Shown one piece after another: positions 14,603 to 21,106 of a stretch of DNA of 24,763 bases (position 1 is the stretch's first letter; each line of letters opens with the position of its first letter). Under the pieces are notes generated by a model. The model did no database searches. It saw only the letters and a list, made by a program, of their open reading frames with translations, and was not told where the DNA came from. Where the stretch lies: contig CAYTZW010000018.1 of the NCBI GenBank assembly GCA_964442785.1, positions 1 to 24,763 on the forward strand. The letters are read 5' to 3'. The position numbers and the translations under genes are program-made. The DNA comes from SIG223 sp964442785. GTDB lineage: Bacteria; Bacillota_I; Bacilli_A; RFN20; DUOF01.

Positions 14603-14648
14603 AAAAATATCTTTTTATGACTATTATTGGTTATGAAAGGATATTTTT
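14603..14648 (+). terminator. Long hairpin after phoH covering the start of the C39-like gene
   Basis: AAAATATCTTTTTAT (14604-14618) can pair over its whole length, with two G-U pairs in RNA, with ATGAAAGGATATTTT (14633-14647), and A14603/T14648 extends it to 16 bp; the loop is 14 nt. TATTTTTATTTTT follows. It may terminate phoH transcripts, or hold back translation of the next gene, whose likely ATG is the first three bases of the 3' arm. Confidence 0.55.
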
Positions 14649-15103
14649 ATTTTTGGTTTTCTTGTGGTTATCGAAGTTTAAATAGTCTTTGTTTTTTTAA
14701 TAACATTCCTTTTAATAAAAGAAAAGTAAGCAAAATTGAACTTTCATTTTTGGATATGAAGGAATACTTAAAAGAAAGAAATGTTACTTGTTATGCTTAT
14801 TATAGTAAAGAATTTATTTATGATAATTCGATTATTCAAACTATTTTTAAAGGACAAAATCATTTTATTTATTTGCTGAAAAGTTTTTCTCGTTATTATT
14901 TTATTTATGATAGTTCTAAATTGTTTGTTTTTAGATTGGTAAAAAAAGAGAAAATTCTTGATAATTTTACGGGCTATCAATTAACCTTAAAAGGAAAAAT
15001 TAAAATAAAAAAACTATTTTTAAGATTTTTGAGCAACTTTTTAACTTTAATAAAGGTGCAAATATTTATTTTTATTCTAAAAATACTTTTAAATATGTTA
15101 TAA
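14633..15103 (+). CDS. C39-peptidase-like protein with C-terminal membrane segment
   Basis: From ATG 14633 the product has 156 residues. It resembles a stand-alone C39 (bacteriocin-processing, double-glycine) peptidase domain. Cys11-Gly12 begins the helix CGYRSLNSLCFFNNI, like the DCGxACLxMI of C39. His77 lies in QNHFIYLL and Asp93 in YYFIYDS, the expected order for the Cys-His-Asp triad, and DNFTGYQLTL recalls the FxxxWTG end of the domain. The Gln that normally precedes the Cys (oxyanion hole) is not seen. The last 25 residues are hydrophobic and basic, probably a membrane helix. No strong ribosome site is present and the start lies in a hairpin, so the start is uncertain (TTG 14627 is the alternative). 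C39 assignment is by motif order only. Confidence 0.5.
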   Translation: MKGYFYFWFSCGYRSLNSLCFFNNIPFNKRKVSKIELSFLDMKEYLKERNVTCYAYYSKEFIYDNSIIQTIFKGQNHFIYLLKSFSRYYFIYDSSKLFVFRLVKKEKILDNFTGYQLTLKGKIKIKKLFLRFLSNFLTLIKVQIFIFILKILLNML

Positions 15104-15104
15104 T
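15096..15104 (+). promoter_or_regulatory. Extended -10 promoter for ybeY-era-recO
   Basis: TGTTATAAT is a perfect extended -10 element, 24 bp upstream of the ybeY start and overlapping the end of the preceding gene. No consensus -35 is visible. Confidence 0.45.
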
Positions 15105-15127
15105 TTGTTAAGTAGTGAGGTAAGTGT

Positions 15128-15583
15128 ATGTCCCATATTTTAAGTGTAATTAATAATACAAAAAATGATTTAAAAAAATATCAAAAAAAATATCATTTGA
15201 TTTTAGAGGAAACTTTAAAAGTTTTAAAAATAGATGATGAAGTTTCTTTGTCTGTTTCTTTTGTTAGTCCTTATAAAATTAGAAAATACAATCGTGAATA
15301 TCGAAATATTGATAAGGTTACCGATGTAATCAGTTTTGCTATGGAAGATAGTGAATGTTATTACCAAGATGATAATAGAGAACTTGGAGATATTTTTATT
15401 TGTTATCAAAGGGCTTTAAAACAAAGTGTTCAATATGGTCATTCTTTGGAAAGAGAGTTATCTTTTTTATTTACCCACGGATTATTACATTTATTAGGTT
15501 ATGACCACCAAAATAAAGAAGATGAAGAAGAAATGTTTTCTTTGCAAGAAAAAATACTTAGTAATTTAGGGGTGAATAGATAA
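15128..15583 (+). CDS. ybeY: Endoribonuclease YbeY (rRNA maturation factor)
   Basis: YbeY is a zinc-dependent single-strand endoribonuclease involved in 16S rRNA 3'-end maturation and 70S quality control. The 151-residue protein has the signature HGLLHLLGYDH, placing the metal ligands at His117, His121 and His127 (H-x3-H-x5-H). Upstream is the conserved NREYRNIDKVTDVISFAM region and an ELGDIFIC strand. The start has GAGG seven bases upstream. Its stop overlaps the era start (TAATG), and phoH lies nearby, the usual neighbours of ybeY. Confidence 0.96.
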   Translation: MSHILSVINNTKNDLKKYQKKYHLILEETLKVLKIDDEVSLSVSFVSPYKIRKYNREYRNIDKVTDVISFAMEDSECYYQDDNRELGDIFICYQRALKQSVQYGHSLERELSFLFTHGLLHLLGYDHQNKEDEEEMFSLQEKILSNLGVNR

Positions 15584-16470
15584 TGGAAAAGAAATTTGGA
15601 TATGTAGCTTTATTTGGGCGTCCTAATGCTGGAAAATCAACTTTGTTAAATTCTATTATTAAAGAACATATTGCGATTACTTCTTCTAAAGCTCAAACGA
15701 CTAGAAATCAAATACAAGGTATCTATAATGATGATGAAGCTCAAATTGTTTTTTTAGATACTCCAGGAGTTCATAAGCCTTTACACGCTTTAGGAGATAC
15801 TTTAAATAAAGAAGCTTATTCTTCTATTAAAGATGTTGACTTAGTTTTATATATGGTTGATGTTTCTTTAGATAGTGGTAAAGGTGATGATTTTTTGCTT
15901 GATAGATTAAAAGATGTTGAGTGTCCTGTTATTTTAGTTTTAAATAAAGTTGATTTAATTAATAAAGTGGAATTAGCAGAAAAAATAACGAAATGGAATT
16001 TAAAAAGAGATTTTGCCGAGATTTTCCCTTTAAGTGCTAAAAAAGGAAATAATGTTGATAAACTTGTTAATACCATAAAGTCTTATCTTGATTATGGAGT
16101 TCCTTTTTATGAAGAAGATATGATTACCGATAAATCAGAAAAGTTTTTAGTGGCTGAGTATGTTCGTGAAAAAATATTAAGGTTGACGGAAAAAGAAATA
16201 CCACATAGCGTTGCCGTTACGATTGATAGAATGCAATTTGGTCGTAAAAGTTGTGATATTGATGCGACAATAGTAGTAGAAAAACAAAGTCAAAAAGCGA
16301 TTATAATTGGTAATCAAGGAGCTTTGATAAAAAGAATAGGAACTTATGCTCGAGAAGATATTGAAAAACTTTTAGATAAAAAAGTAATGTTAGAATTATT
16401 TGTAAAAGTTGAGAAAGATTGGAGAAATAAGCCTAAATATTTAAAAGAATTTGGATATAAGGACGAATAA
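15583..16470 (+). CDS. era: GTPase Era
   Basis: Era is an essential GTPase that binds the 3' end of 16S rRNA and checks 30S assembly. The 295-residue protein has G1 GRPNAGKS (12-19), G3 DTPG (59-62), G4 NKVD (121-124) and G5 SAK (151-153). A C-terminal KH domain follows, with IIIGNQGALIKRIGTYAR as the RNA-binding GxxG helix-turn region. SSKAQTTRNQIQGI is the Era-type switch I segment, which separates it from EngA and other GTPases. It overlaps ybeY by one base and is followed after 3 bp by recO, forming a compact operon. Confidence 0.98.
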   Translation: MEKKFGYVALFGRPNAGKSTLLNSIIKEHIAITSSKAQTTRNQIQGIYNDDEAQIVFLDTPGVHKPLHALGDTLNKEAYSSIKDVDLVLYMVDVSLDSGKGDDFLLDRLKDVECPVILVLNKVDLINKVELAEKITKWNLKRDFAEIFPLSAKKGNNVDKLVNTIKSYLDYGVPFYEEDMITDKSEKFLVAEYVREKILRLTEKEIPHSVAVTIDRMQFGRKSCDIDATIVVEKQSQKAIIIGNQGALIKRIGTYAREDIEKLLDKKVMLELFVKVEKDWRNKPKYLKEFGYKDE

Positions 16471-16473
16471 AAA

Positions 16474-17193
16474 ATGATTTTTAAAGTCAAAGGAATTGTT
16501 ATTAAAGAAATAGGATATAAAACTAGCGACAAAATTGTTAGTATTTTAACTATGGAAAATGAAGTTATTGCATTTAAGGCTAAAAGTGCTAAAAAACTTA
16601 CTAGTCCTTTTGCTAAAGTAACAATGTTAGGTGCAATTTGTGAATTTGAACTTGAAAATAAAATTGATAATGGAAAGTATGATTTAGTAGCTGCTAAGGA
16701 AATTTTTATGCCTAAAAAAATAACAAAATCGATTGAAGCACTAGCAACTATTTCTTTTATAATGGAAAGCCTTTTTTATATCAAAGATGTTCCTACTTTA
16801 TATGATGAAATTTCCTATCTTTTGATTTCACTTGAAAATGAAGAAAATCCTTTATACATAGCAACCTATTATTTGACAAAAATGCTTAAATGGGAAGGTA
16901 TAGAATTAGAGTTAGACAAGTGTGTAAAATGTGGTTCTAATAAATCAATAGTGGATTTAGATTATTCTTTAGGAGGCTATGTTTGTTATAAATGTACTTT
17001 TGAAACTAAAAGCAAAGATTATTTAAAAAATGTTCGTTTGTTTAAAAAAATAGAAAAAGAAAAACTAGCCAATTTAATATTAGATGATAAATTAATATAT
17101 CAAATACTTATTGATTTATGGACTTATTTTTTAGATTTTGGAAGTTATAGGATAAAAAGTTTTGAATTTTTGAAACAATCTTTGTTGAGGTAG
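16474..17193 (+). CDS. recO: DNA repair protein RecO
   Basis: RecO works with RecR (and RecF) to load RecA onto SSB-coated single-stranded DNA and to anneal strands. The 239-residue protein has an N-terminal OB-fold (KVKGIVIKEIGYKTSDKIVSILT) and a helical C-terminal part. That part contains a four-Cys zinc site, C150/C153 (CVKC) and C171/C174 (CYKC), typical of Firmicutes RecO. It follows era by 3 bp as in most Bacilli. glyS would normally come next, but two toxin-antitoxin modules intervene. Confidence 0.93.
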   Translation: MIFKVKGIVIKEIGYKTSDKIVSILTMENEVIAFKAKSAKKLTSPFAKVTMLGAICEFELENKIDNGKYDLVAAKEIFMPKKITKSIEALATISFIMESLFYIKDVPTLYDEISYLLISLENEENPLYIATYYLTKMLKWEGIELELDKCVKCGSNKSIVDLDYSLGGYVCYKCTFETKSKDYLKNVRLFKKIEKEKLANLILDDKLIYQILIDLWTYFLDFGSYRIKSFEFLKQSLLR

Positions 17194-17272
17194 AGTTGGA
17201 AAAATATGACTTGTATTTTGAATGTTAATTAAAGTTATTTAGAATAATTTTAACTATATTTACTCAAATTAC

Positions 17273-17301
17273 TTGAAAAATAGGGTAAAATGATTTAAAA
17301 T
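17273..17301 (+). promoter_or_regulatory. Promoter of the abiE-like operon
   Basis: TTGAAA (17273-17278) and TAAAAT (17296-17301) are spaced by 17 bp, 22 bp upstream of the antitoxin start. An imperfect inverted repeat (AGTTATTT and AATTTTAACT) lies about 35 bp further upstream and could be an operator, but it is too A/T-rich to be sure. Confidence 0.5.
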
Positions 17302-17323
17302 GGTTAAAAAAGGAGGGACTTAA

Positions 17324-18061
17324 ATGAAAATATTTACTCCTTATGTTTTTAATAAAAATGAATTACTAAAATACTTTGGTAATGAAAAACAATTAAATGG
17401 TTGGATATATAGAAAAGTAAAATCTAAAGACATTAAGAAAGTGAGAAATGGTCTGTATGTTGTAGTTGATGCAGCGGGTTATGTGCCTTCATCAAAATTT
17501 GAAATTGCTAGTAAAATTTCTAAGAATTCTTTTGTTGCTTATCATTCTGCACTTGAATATTATGGTATAGCAAATCAAGTGTTCGGTGATATTATAGTTT
17601 GTTCTTCAACAAAATTTAATAATTTTGAATTTGAAAATATTGAATATATTAATAAAATAACCAAAAACTATGTTGAAATCGTAGATACTATTACTACTGG
17701 TGTTAGAGTTTCTTCATTAGAACGTACAATCATTGATTGTATAGATGATGTTAATCTTGCTGGAGGAATAGAAGAAGTTTTAAATGCCCTAGAACAAATA
17801 AAAGTGTTAGATGAAGAAAAATTGTTGTCCGTTTTATCTTCATATAATCAAGTTTTGCTTTTTCAAAAAGTTGGATATATATTAGAACATTACAAAGAAC
17901 AATTAAATTTGTCAGATGATTTTTTTGAGTTTTGCCGAAGTAAATTGACTAATCAGGTTAAGTATTTTTTGCAGGAAGATTATAAAGATTTTGGATTTAA
18001 TGCTAAATGGAAATTAATGGTTCCTAAAAACTTAAAATCACATATTAACGGAGGATATTAA
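17324..18061 (+). CDS. abiEi: AbiEi-like antitoxin (type IV toxin-antitoxin)
   Basis: A 245-residue protein of the AbiEi/COG5340 type. An N-terminal winged-helix region (about 1-50, ending in KKVRNGLYVVVD) should bind operator DNA for autoregulation. The body carries the family pattern NSFVAYHSALEYYGIANQ, a beta-rich segment, and the helical VRVSSLERTIIDCID stretch. In AbiE systems of lactococci and streptococci this antitoxin represses its operon and counteracts the AbiEii nucleotidyltransferase without a stable complex; the phenotype is abortive phage infection. A strong ribosome site (AAGGAGGGA) precedes the start. The stop overlaps the next ATG by one base. It sits between recO and glyS, a position that interrupts conserved gene order, consistent with horizontal gain. 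Confidence 0.85.
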   Translation: MKIFTPYVFNKNELLKYFGNEKQLNGWIYRKVKSKDIKKVRNGLYVVVDAAGYVPSSKFEIASKISKNSFVAYHSALEYYGIANQVFGDIIVCSSTKFNNFEFENIEYINKITKNYVEIVDTITTGVRVSSLERTIIDCIDDVNLAGGIEEVLNALEQIKVLDEEKLLSVLSSYNQVLLFQKVGYILEHYKEQLNLSDDFFEFCRSKLTNQVKYFLQEDYKDFGFNAKWKLMVPKNLKSHINGGY

Positions 18062-18864
18062 TGATCTATTCAAAACAATATTTAAATGTGCTTTCAACTC
18101 AAACTAACTTTTTAAAAGATAATTTAGAAAAAGTATTAAGGTTATCCGAAATATTGAAGTTTTTAAATAATGATAAGGTATTTAAGGGTAAACTTGCATT
18201 AAAAGGTGGAACTGCCATTAATTTGACAACTTTAGAGTTGCCAAGATTGTCAGTAGATATAGATTTAGATTTTACGGAAAATTTATCAAAAGAAGAAATC
18301 ATTAAAATAAAGGAAGAATTTTCAAAACGATTGATTAATTATATGTGGCAAGAAGGATATTCTTTAATGGTTTCTCCTAGAAAACATTATGCTTTACTAA
18401 GCTTTACTTTCAATTATATAAATAATGCAGGGAATAGAGACAATATAAAGGTTGAAATAAACTTTATGGATAGATGCCATATTTTACCACTTGAGCAAAA
18501 ACAAATTTTAAGTAAAGTGATTATTGATAGTTTTGAAGTATTAACACTAAATACAATCGAGTTATATGCTAGCAAAATTAATGCATTACTTTCTCGTGCT
18601 ACTCCTAGAGACTTATATGATGTTAATTCAATGATAGAAAATAAAATAATCAACGATAAAGAAATGAATTTACTTAAAAAGTGTTTGATTTTTTATAATA
18701 TGGTTGGTGGAGAACAGGATATTGATAAATTGACTTTTGATAATATTGAAAATTTGAGTTTTAAAAAATTTAAAACTCAATTAAAACCCGTACTATCAAA
18801 AACTGATAAATTTCACTTAAATCAGGCTAAAGAAACAGTTTTATCTTATCTAAAAAACTTATAA
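18061..18864 (+). CDS. abiEii: AbiEii/AbiGii-like nucleotidyltransferase toxin, 0-frame product lacking its C-terminal tail
   Basis: The 267-residue product belongs to the AbiEii family of DNA polymerase beta-like nucleotidyltransferases, toxins that add nucleotides to tRNA. The catalytic core is visible: KGGTAINL with Gly49-Gly50-Thr51, and SVDIDLDF with Asp66 and Asp68 as metal ligands. The conserved RATPRDLYDV follows (Asp184, Asp187). The frame ends at TAA 18862, six bases after the heptamer A AAA AAC (18852-18858). Sequence with the look of the family's C-terminus then continues in the -1 frame to 19016. The 0-frame protein may thus be a truncated form, one of two products of frameshifting, or the result of an indel or sequencing error in the A-run. 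The catalytic part is intact either way. Confidence 0.85.
   Translation: MIYSKQYLNVLSTQTNFLKDNLEKVLRLSEILKFLNNDKVFKGKLALKGGTAINLTTLELPRLSVDIDLDFTENLSKEEIIKIKEEFSKRLINYMWQEGYSLMVSPRKHYALLSFTFNYINNAGNRDNIKVEINFMDRCHILPLEQKQILSKVIIDSFEVLTLNTIELYASKINALLSRATPRDLYDVNSMIENKIINDKEMNLLKKCLIFYNMVGGEQDIDKLTFDNIENLSFKKFKTQLKPVLSKTDKFHLNQAKETVLSYLKNL
18852..18858 (+). other. Candidate -1 frameshift site A AAA AAC in the AbiEii gene
   Basis: The heptamer is in the correct register for simultaneous -1 slippage of two tRNAs: the last base of CTA, then AAA and AAC. The 0-frame stop lies one codon later. The six-A run could also allow RNA polymerase slippage. No obvious stimulatory hairpin or upstream Shine-Dalgarno-like sequence is evident. 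Confidence 0.45.
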
Positions 18865-19016
18865 CAATAACAATAAATGAACAAGAGTTTATAGAAAAAT
18901 TTAGAAAGAAAATATATGAGCCAGAATTATTGTTTGAAAACGCAGAAATGATAGAAAAAATTAAATTTCATCCAATGGCTTTGTGGAGATGTAAATTAGA
19001 AACTGAAGATAACTAG
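18858..19016 (+). pseudogene. C-terminal tail of the AbiEii-like toxin in the -1 frame
   Basis: From 18858 the -1 frame is open for 52 codons to TAG 19014-19016, coding LITITINEQEFIEKF, then KIYEPELLFENAEMI and ending in KFHPMALWRCKLETEDN. The EPELLF and HPMALW words are what I recall from the C-termini of longer AbiEii-family toxins. Joined at the slippery site, the protein would be 318 residues. No ribosome site or suitable start lies in this segment, so it is not an independent gene. Confidence 0.6.
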
Positions 19017-19064
19017 AATGTAAAAAAATATCAAAACAAAATAAATATTCATGTTTAAATGATT

Positions 19065-19119
19065 GTTGATATTTTAAGCATAAAATGTTGATTAAATGTT
19101 GATGTTTTGTTAATATAAT
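19065..19119 (+). promoter_or_regulatory. Promoter and phased GTTGAT repeats upstream of the RelB/DinJ antitoxin
   Basis: TATAAT (19114-19119) lies 18 bp before the antitoxin start. Three GTTGAT direct repeats (19065-19070, 19087-19092, 19098-19103) are spaced 22 and 11 bp, two and one helical turns. They occupy the -35 region and upstream, a likely operator for autoregulation by antitoxin. No consensus -35 is seen. Confidence 0.4.
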
Positions 19120-19137
19120 ATTAGTAGAGGTGATTTT

Positions 19138-19413
19138 ATGGGAAAAATTAGTACTAATATAAGCATTGATCCTAAATTAAAAGCAGAAGCAATCGAATTG
19201 TTTTCTAGTTTTGGATTAGATTTATCAACAGCAATTTCGTTGTTTTTATCTCAATCAGTTAGAGAAAAAAGAATTCCTTTTGAAATAAGACTATATGAGC
19301 CAAATGAAGAAACAAAAAAAGCCTTAAAAGAATTAGATTTAATGAAGAAAGATAAAGAAAAATATAAAAGATATGATAACTTTGAAGAAATTTTAGAGGA
19401 GATGAAAAAATAA
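19138..19413 (+). CDS. RelB/DinJ family antitoxin
   Basis: The 91-residue product has the ribbon-helix-helix N-terminus of RelB/DinJ antitoxins (KISTNISIDPKLKAEAIEL, then FSSFGLDLSTAISLFLSQSV). The ribbon should bind operator DNA as a dimer. The charged C-terminal half (about 55-91) would wrap the toxin. The family word IPFEI is present. AGAGGTGAT provides the ribosome site. The stop codon is directly followed by the ATG of the YafQ-like toxin (TAAATG), so the pair is translationally coupled. It is the second toxin-antitoxin module in the recO-glyS gap. Confidence 0.9.
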   Translation: MGKISTNISIDPKLKAEAIELFSSFGLDLSTAISLFLSQSVREKRIPFEIRLYEPNEETKKALKELDLMKKDKEKYKRYDNFEEILEEMKK

Positions 19414-19603
19414 ATGCTTAAAATCGTACAATCAAATAGATTTACGAAAGATTNNNNNNNNNNNNNNNNNNNNNNNNNNNNNNNNNNNNNNNNNNNNNNN
19501 NNNNNNNNNNNNNNNNNNNNNNNNNNNNNNNNNNNNNNNNNNNNNNNNNNNNNAATTAGAATTATTCTTATTAAGGACAGGTTCTCATTCTGATTTGTTT
19601 TGA
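19414..19603 (+). CDS. YafQ-like mRNA interferase toxin, interrupted by an assembly gap
   Basis: The N-terminus MLKIVQSNRFTKD starts at ATG 19414, touching the antitoxin stop. After 100 N the C-terminus LELFLLRTGSHSDLF ends at TGA 19601-19603. Both ends match YafQ/RelE-type toxins, ribosome-dependent RNases; the final His and Phe (HSDLF) correspond to the active-site His and C-terminal Phe of YafQ. The known ends total 28 residues against about 90 in the family, so the middle, about 60 residues, is missing. The ends are in different frames across the 100 N, which only shows that the gap length is nominal. Whether the gene is intact cannot be judged. Confidence 0.75.
19454..19553. other. Assembly gap (100 N)
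   Basis: Exactly 100 N, a conventional placeholder for unknown length. The flanking YafQ-like ends imply a true size of roughly 180-190 bp if the toxin gene is intact. Confidence 0.95.
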
Positions 19604-19605
19604 TT

Positions 19606-19633
19606 AAGTGAACTAAAAAAAAGTTCACTTTTT
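19606..19633 (+). terminator. Intrinsic terminator of the RelB/YafQ-like module
   Basis: AAGTGAACT (19606-19614) pairs with AGTTCACTT (19622-19630) around an all-A loop, followed by further T residues. It starts 3 bp after the toxin stop. Confidence 0.8.
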
Positions 19634-19664
19634 CAAGTAAAAAGCGAAATAAGTATTAAATAAA

Positions 19665-19693
19665 TTGTATTTATTTAAGAAATATGAGATAAT
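19665..19693 (+). promoter_or_regulatory. glyS promoter
   Basis: TTGTAT (19665-19670), 17 bp, GATAAT (19688-19693), 25 bp before the start codon. The leader is too short for a T-box, so glyS here does not appear to be under tRNA-sensing control. Confidence 0.5.
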
Positions 19694-19718
19694 TTGAGTA
19701 TTGTAAAGAGGGGTAAAA

Positions 19719-21089
19719 ATGAAAGAATTTGAATTTGAAAAGATTGTAAGTCATTTAAAATCATCAGGGTTTGTTTTCCCTGGTTCACAAATATATGGAG
19801 GATTGGCTAATAGCTGGGATTATGGTCCTTTTGGCGTTGTTTTGAAAAACAATTTAAAAGATGCTTGGTGGAATAAATTTGTCGCTAAAAATAAATACAA
19901 TGTAGGACTTGATAGTGCAATTTTAATGAATCCTCGTGTTTGGGAAGCTAGTGGGCACTTAGCTAACTTCTCTGATCCTTTAATGGATTGCAAAAATTGT
20001 AAAACTAGATATCGTGCTGATAAACTTATCGAAGATGTATCTAATGCTCCTTGTGAAGGTTGGAGCAATGAAAAAATGGAAAACTATATTAAAGAAAATC
20101 ATATAAAATGTCCAACTTGTGGAAAAGAAGATTTTACTTCAATTAGACAATTCCATTTAATGTTTAAGACTTTTATGGGAGTAGTTGAAGATTCTAAAAG
20201 CACTATTTATTTAAGACCAGAAACTGCTCAAGGAATTTTTGCTAATTTTAAAAACGTTCAAAGAAGTTGCCGTTTAAAAGTTCCTTTTGGAATTGGTCAA
20301 ATTGGAAAGTCATTTAGAAATGAAATTACTCCAGGAAATTTTATTTTTAGAACAAGAGAGTTTGAACAAATGGAATTGGAATTCTTCTGTAAACCAGATA
20401 CGGATTTGGAATGGTTTTCTTATTGGAGAAGTGAATGTATTAACTTCTTAGATGAACTTGGTATTAATAAAGAAAAATTGCATTTTAGAGACCATAGCAA
20501 AGAAGAACTATCTTTCTATTCTAAAGCCACTACTGATATTGAATATAAATTTCCTTTCGGTTGGGGCGAGTTATGGGGAATAGCAGATAGAACCGATTAT
20601 GACTTATCTCAACATATGAAATATTCTGGTGAAAGTCTAGAATATTTAGATCCAGAAACTAACAAAAAATATATTCCTTATGTTGTTGAGCCTTCATTAG
20701 GAGTTGATAGATTATTCTTGACTGTTGTTTGTGATGCTTATGATGAAGAAGTTTTAGAAAATGGAGAAACAAGAATTGTTTTAAGATTTAAACCTTCTCT
20801 TGCTCCATATAAAGTAGCTGTTTTACCACTTTCAAAACAATTAAATGAACAAGCTTCTCAATTATTTGCTGATTTGCAAAAGAAGTTTGTCGTAGATTAT
20901 GATGAAACAGGAAGTATTGGTAAAAGATATCGTCGTCAAGATGCTGTAGGAACTCCTTTCTGTGTTACTTATGATTTTGACTCTATAAATGATAATATGG
21001 TAACTGTTAGAGAAAGAGATTCAATGGAACAAACAAGAATCAAAATTGACGAATTAGAAAAATATTTAGAATCAAAAATTAATAACTAA
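19719..21089 (+). CDS. glyS: Glycyl-tRNA synthetase (alpha2 type)
   Basis: A class II synthetase charging tRNA-Gly. The 456-residue single-chain form is the alpha2 type shared with archaea, eukaryotes, mycoplasmas and many low-GC Firmicutes, rather than the alpha2beta2 GlyQ/GlyS. The N-terminus GFVFPGSQIYGGLANSWDYG is diagnostic. Motif 2 is FRNEITPGNFIFRTREFEQ, motif 3 is PSLGVDRLFL, and the C-terminal anticodon-binding domain begins around FKPSLAPYKVAVLPL. CKNC (in the first insertion) and CPTC suggest a zinc site. GAGGGG is the ribosome site. It heads the glyS-dnaG-sigA-trmK group. Confidence 0.97.
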   Translation: MKEFEFEKIVSHLKSSGFVFPGSQIYGGLANSWDYGPFGVVLKNNLKDAWWNKFVAKNKYNVGLDSAILMNPRVWEASGHLANFSDPLMDCKNCKTRYRADKLIEDVSNAPCEGWSNEKMENYIKENHIKCPTCGKEDFTSIRQFHLMFKTFMGVVEDSKSTIYLRPETAQGIFANFKNVQRSCRLKVPFGIGQIGKSFRNEITPGNFIFRTREFEQMELEFFCKPDTDLEWFSYWRSECINFLDELGINKEKLHFRDHSKEELSFYSKATTDIEYKFPFGWGELWGIADRTDYDLSQHMKYSGESLEYLDPETNKKYIPYVVEPSLGVDRLFLTVVCDAYDEEVLENGETRIVLRFKPSLAPYKVAVLPLSKQLNEQASQLFADLQKKFVVDYDETGSIGKRYRRQDAVGTPFCVTYDFDSINDNMVTVRERDSMEQTRIKIDELEKYLESKINN

Positions 21090-21106
21090 AATAAGGAGGC
21101 GATGTT

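Noticed and set aside
14618..14686. ATG 14618 opening a 22-codon hydrophobic ORF ahead of the C39-like protein
   Set aside because: It lies in the hairpin, its possible AGGA is about 14 bases away, and the peptide overlaps the larger frame; a leader peptide cannot be excluded but is unsupported.
19634..19718. T-box leader for glyS
   Set aside because: Only about 85 bp separate the preceding terminator from the start codon, and no T-box bulge or antiterminator is present.
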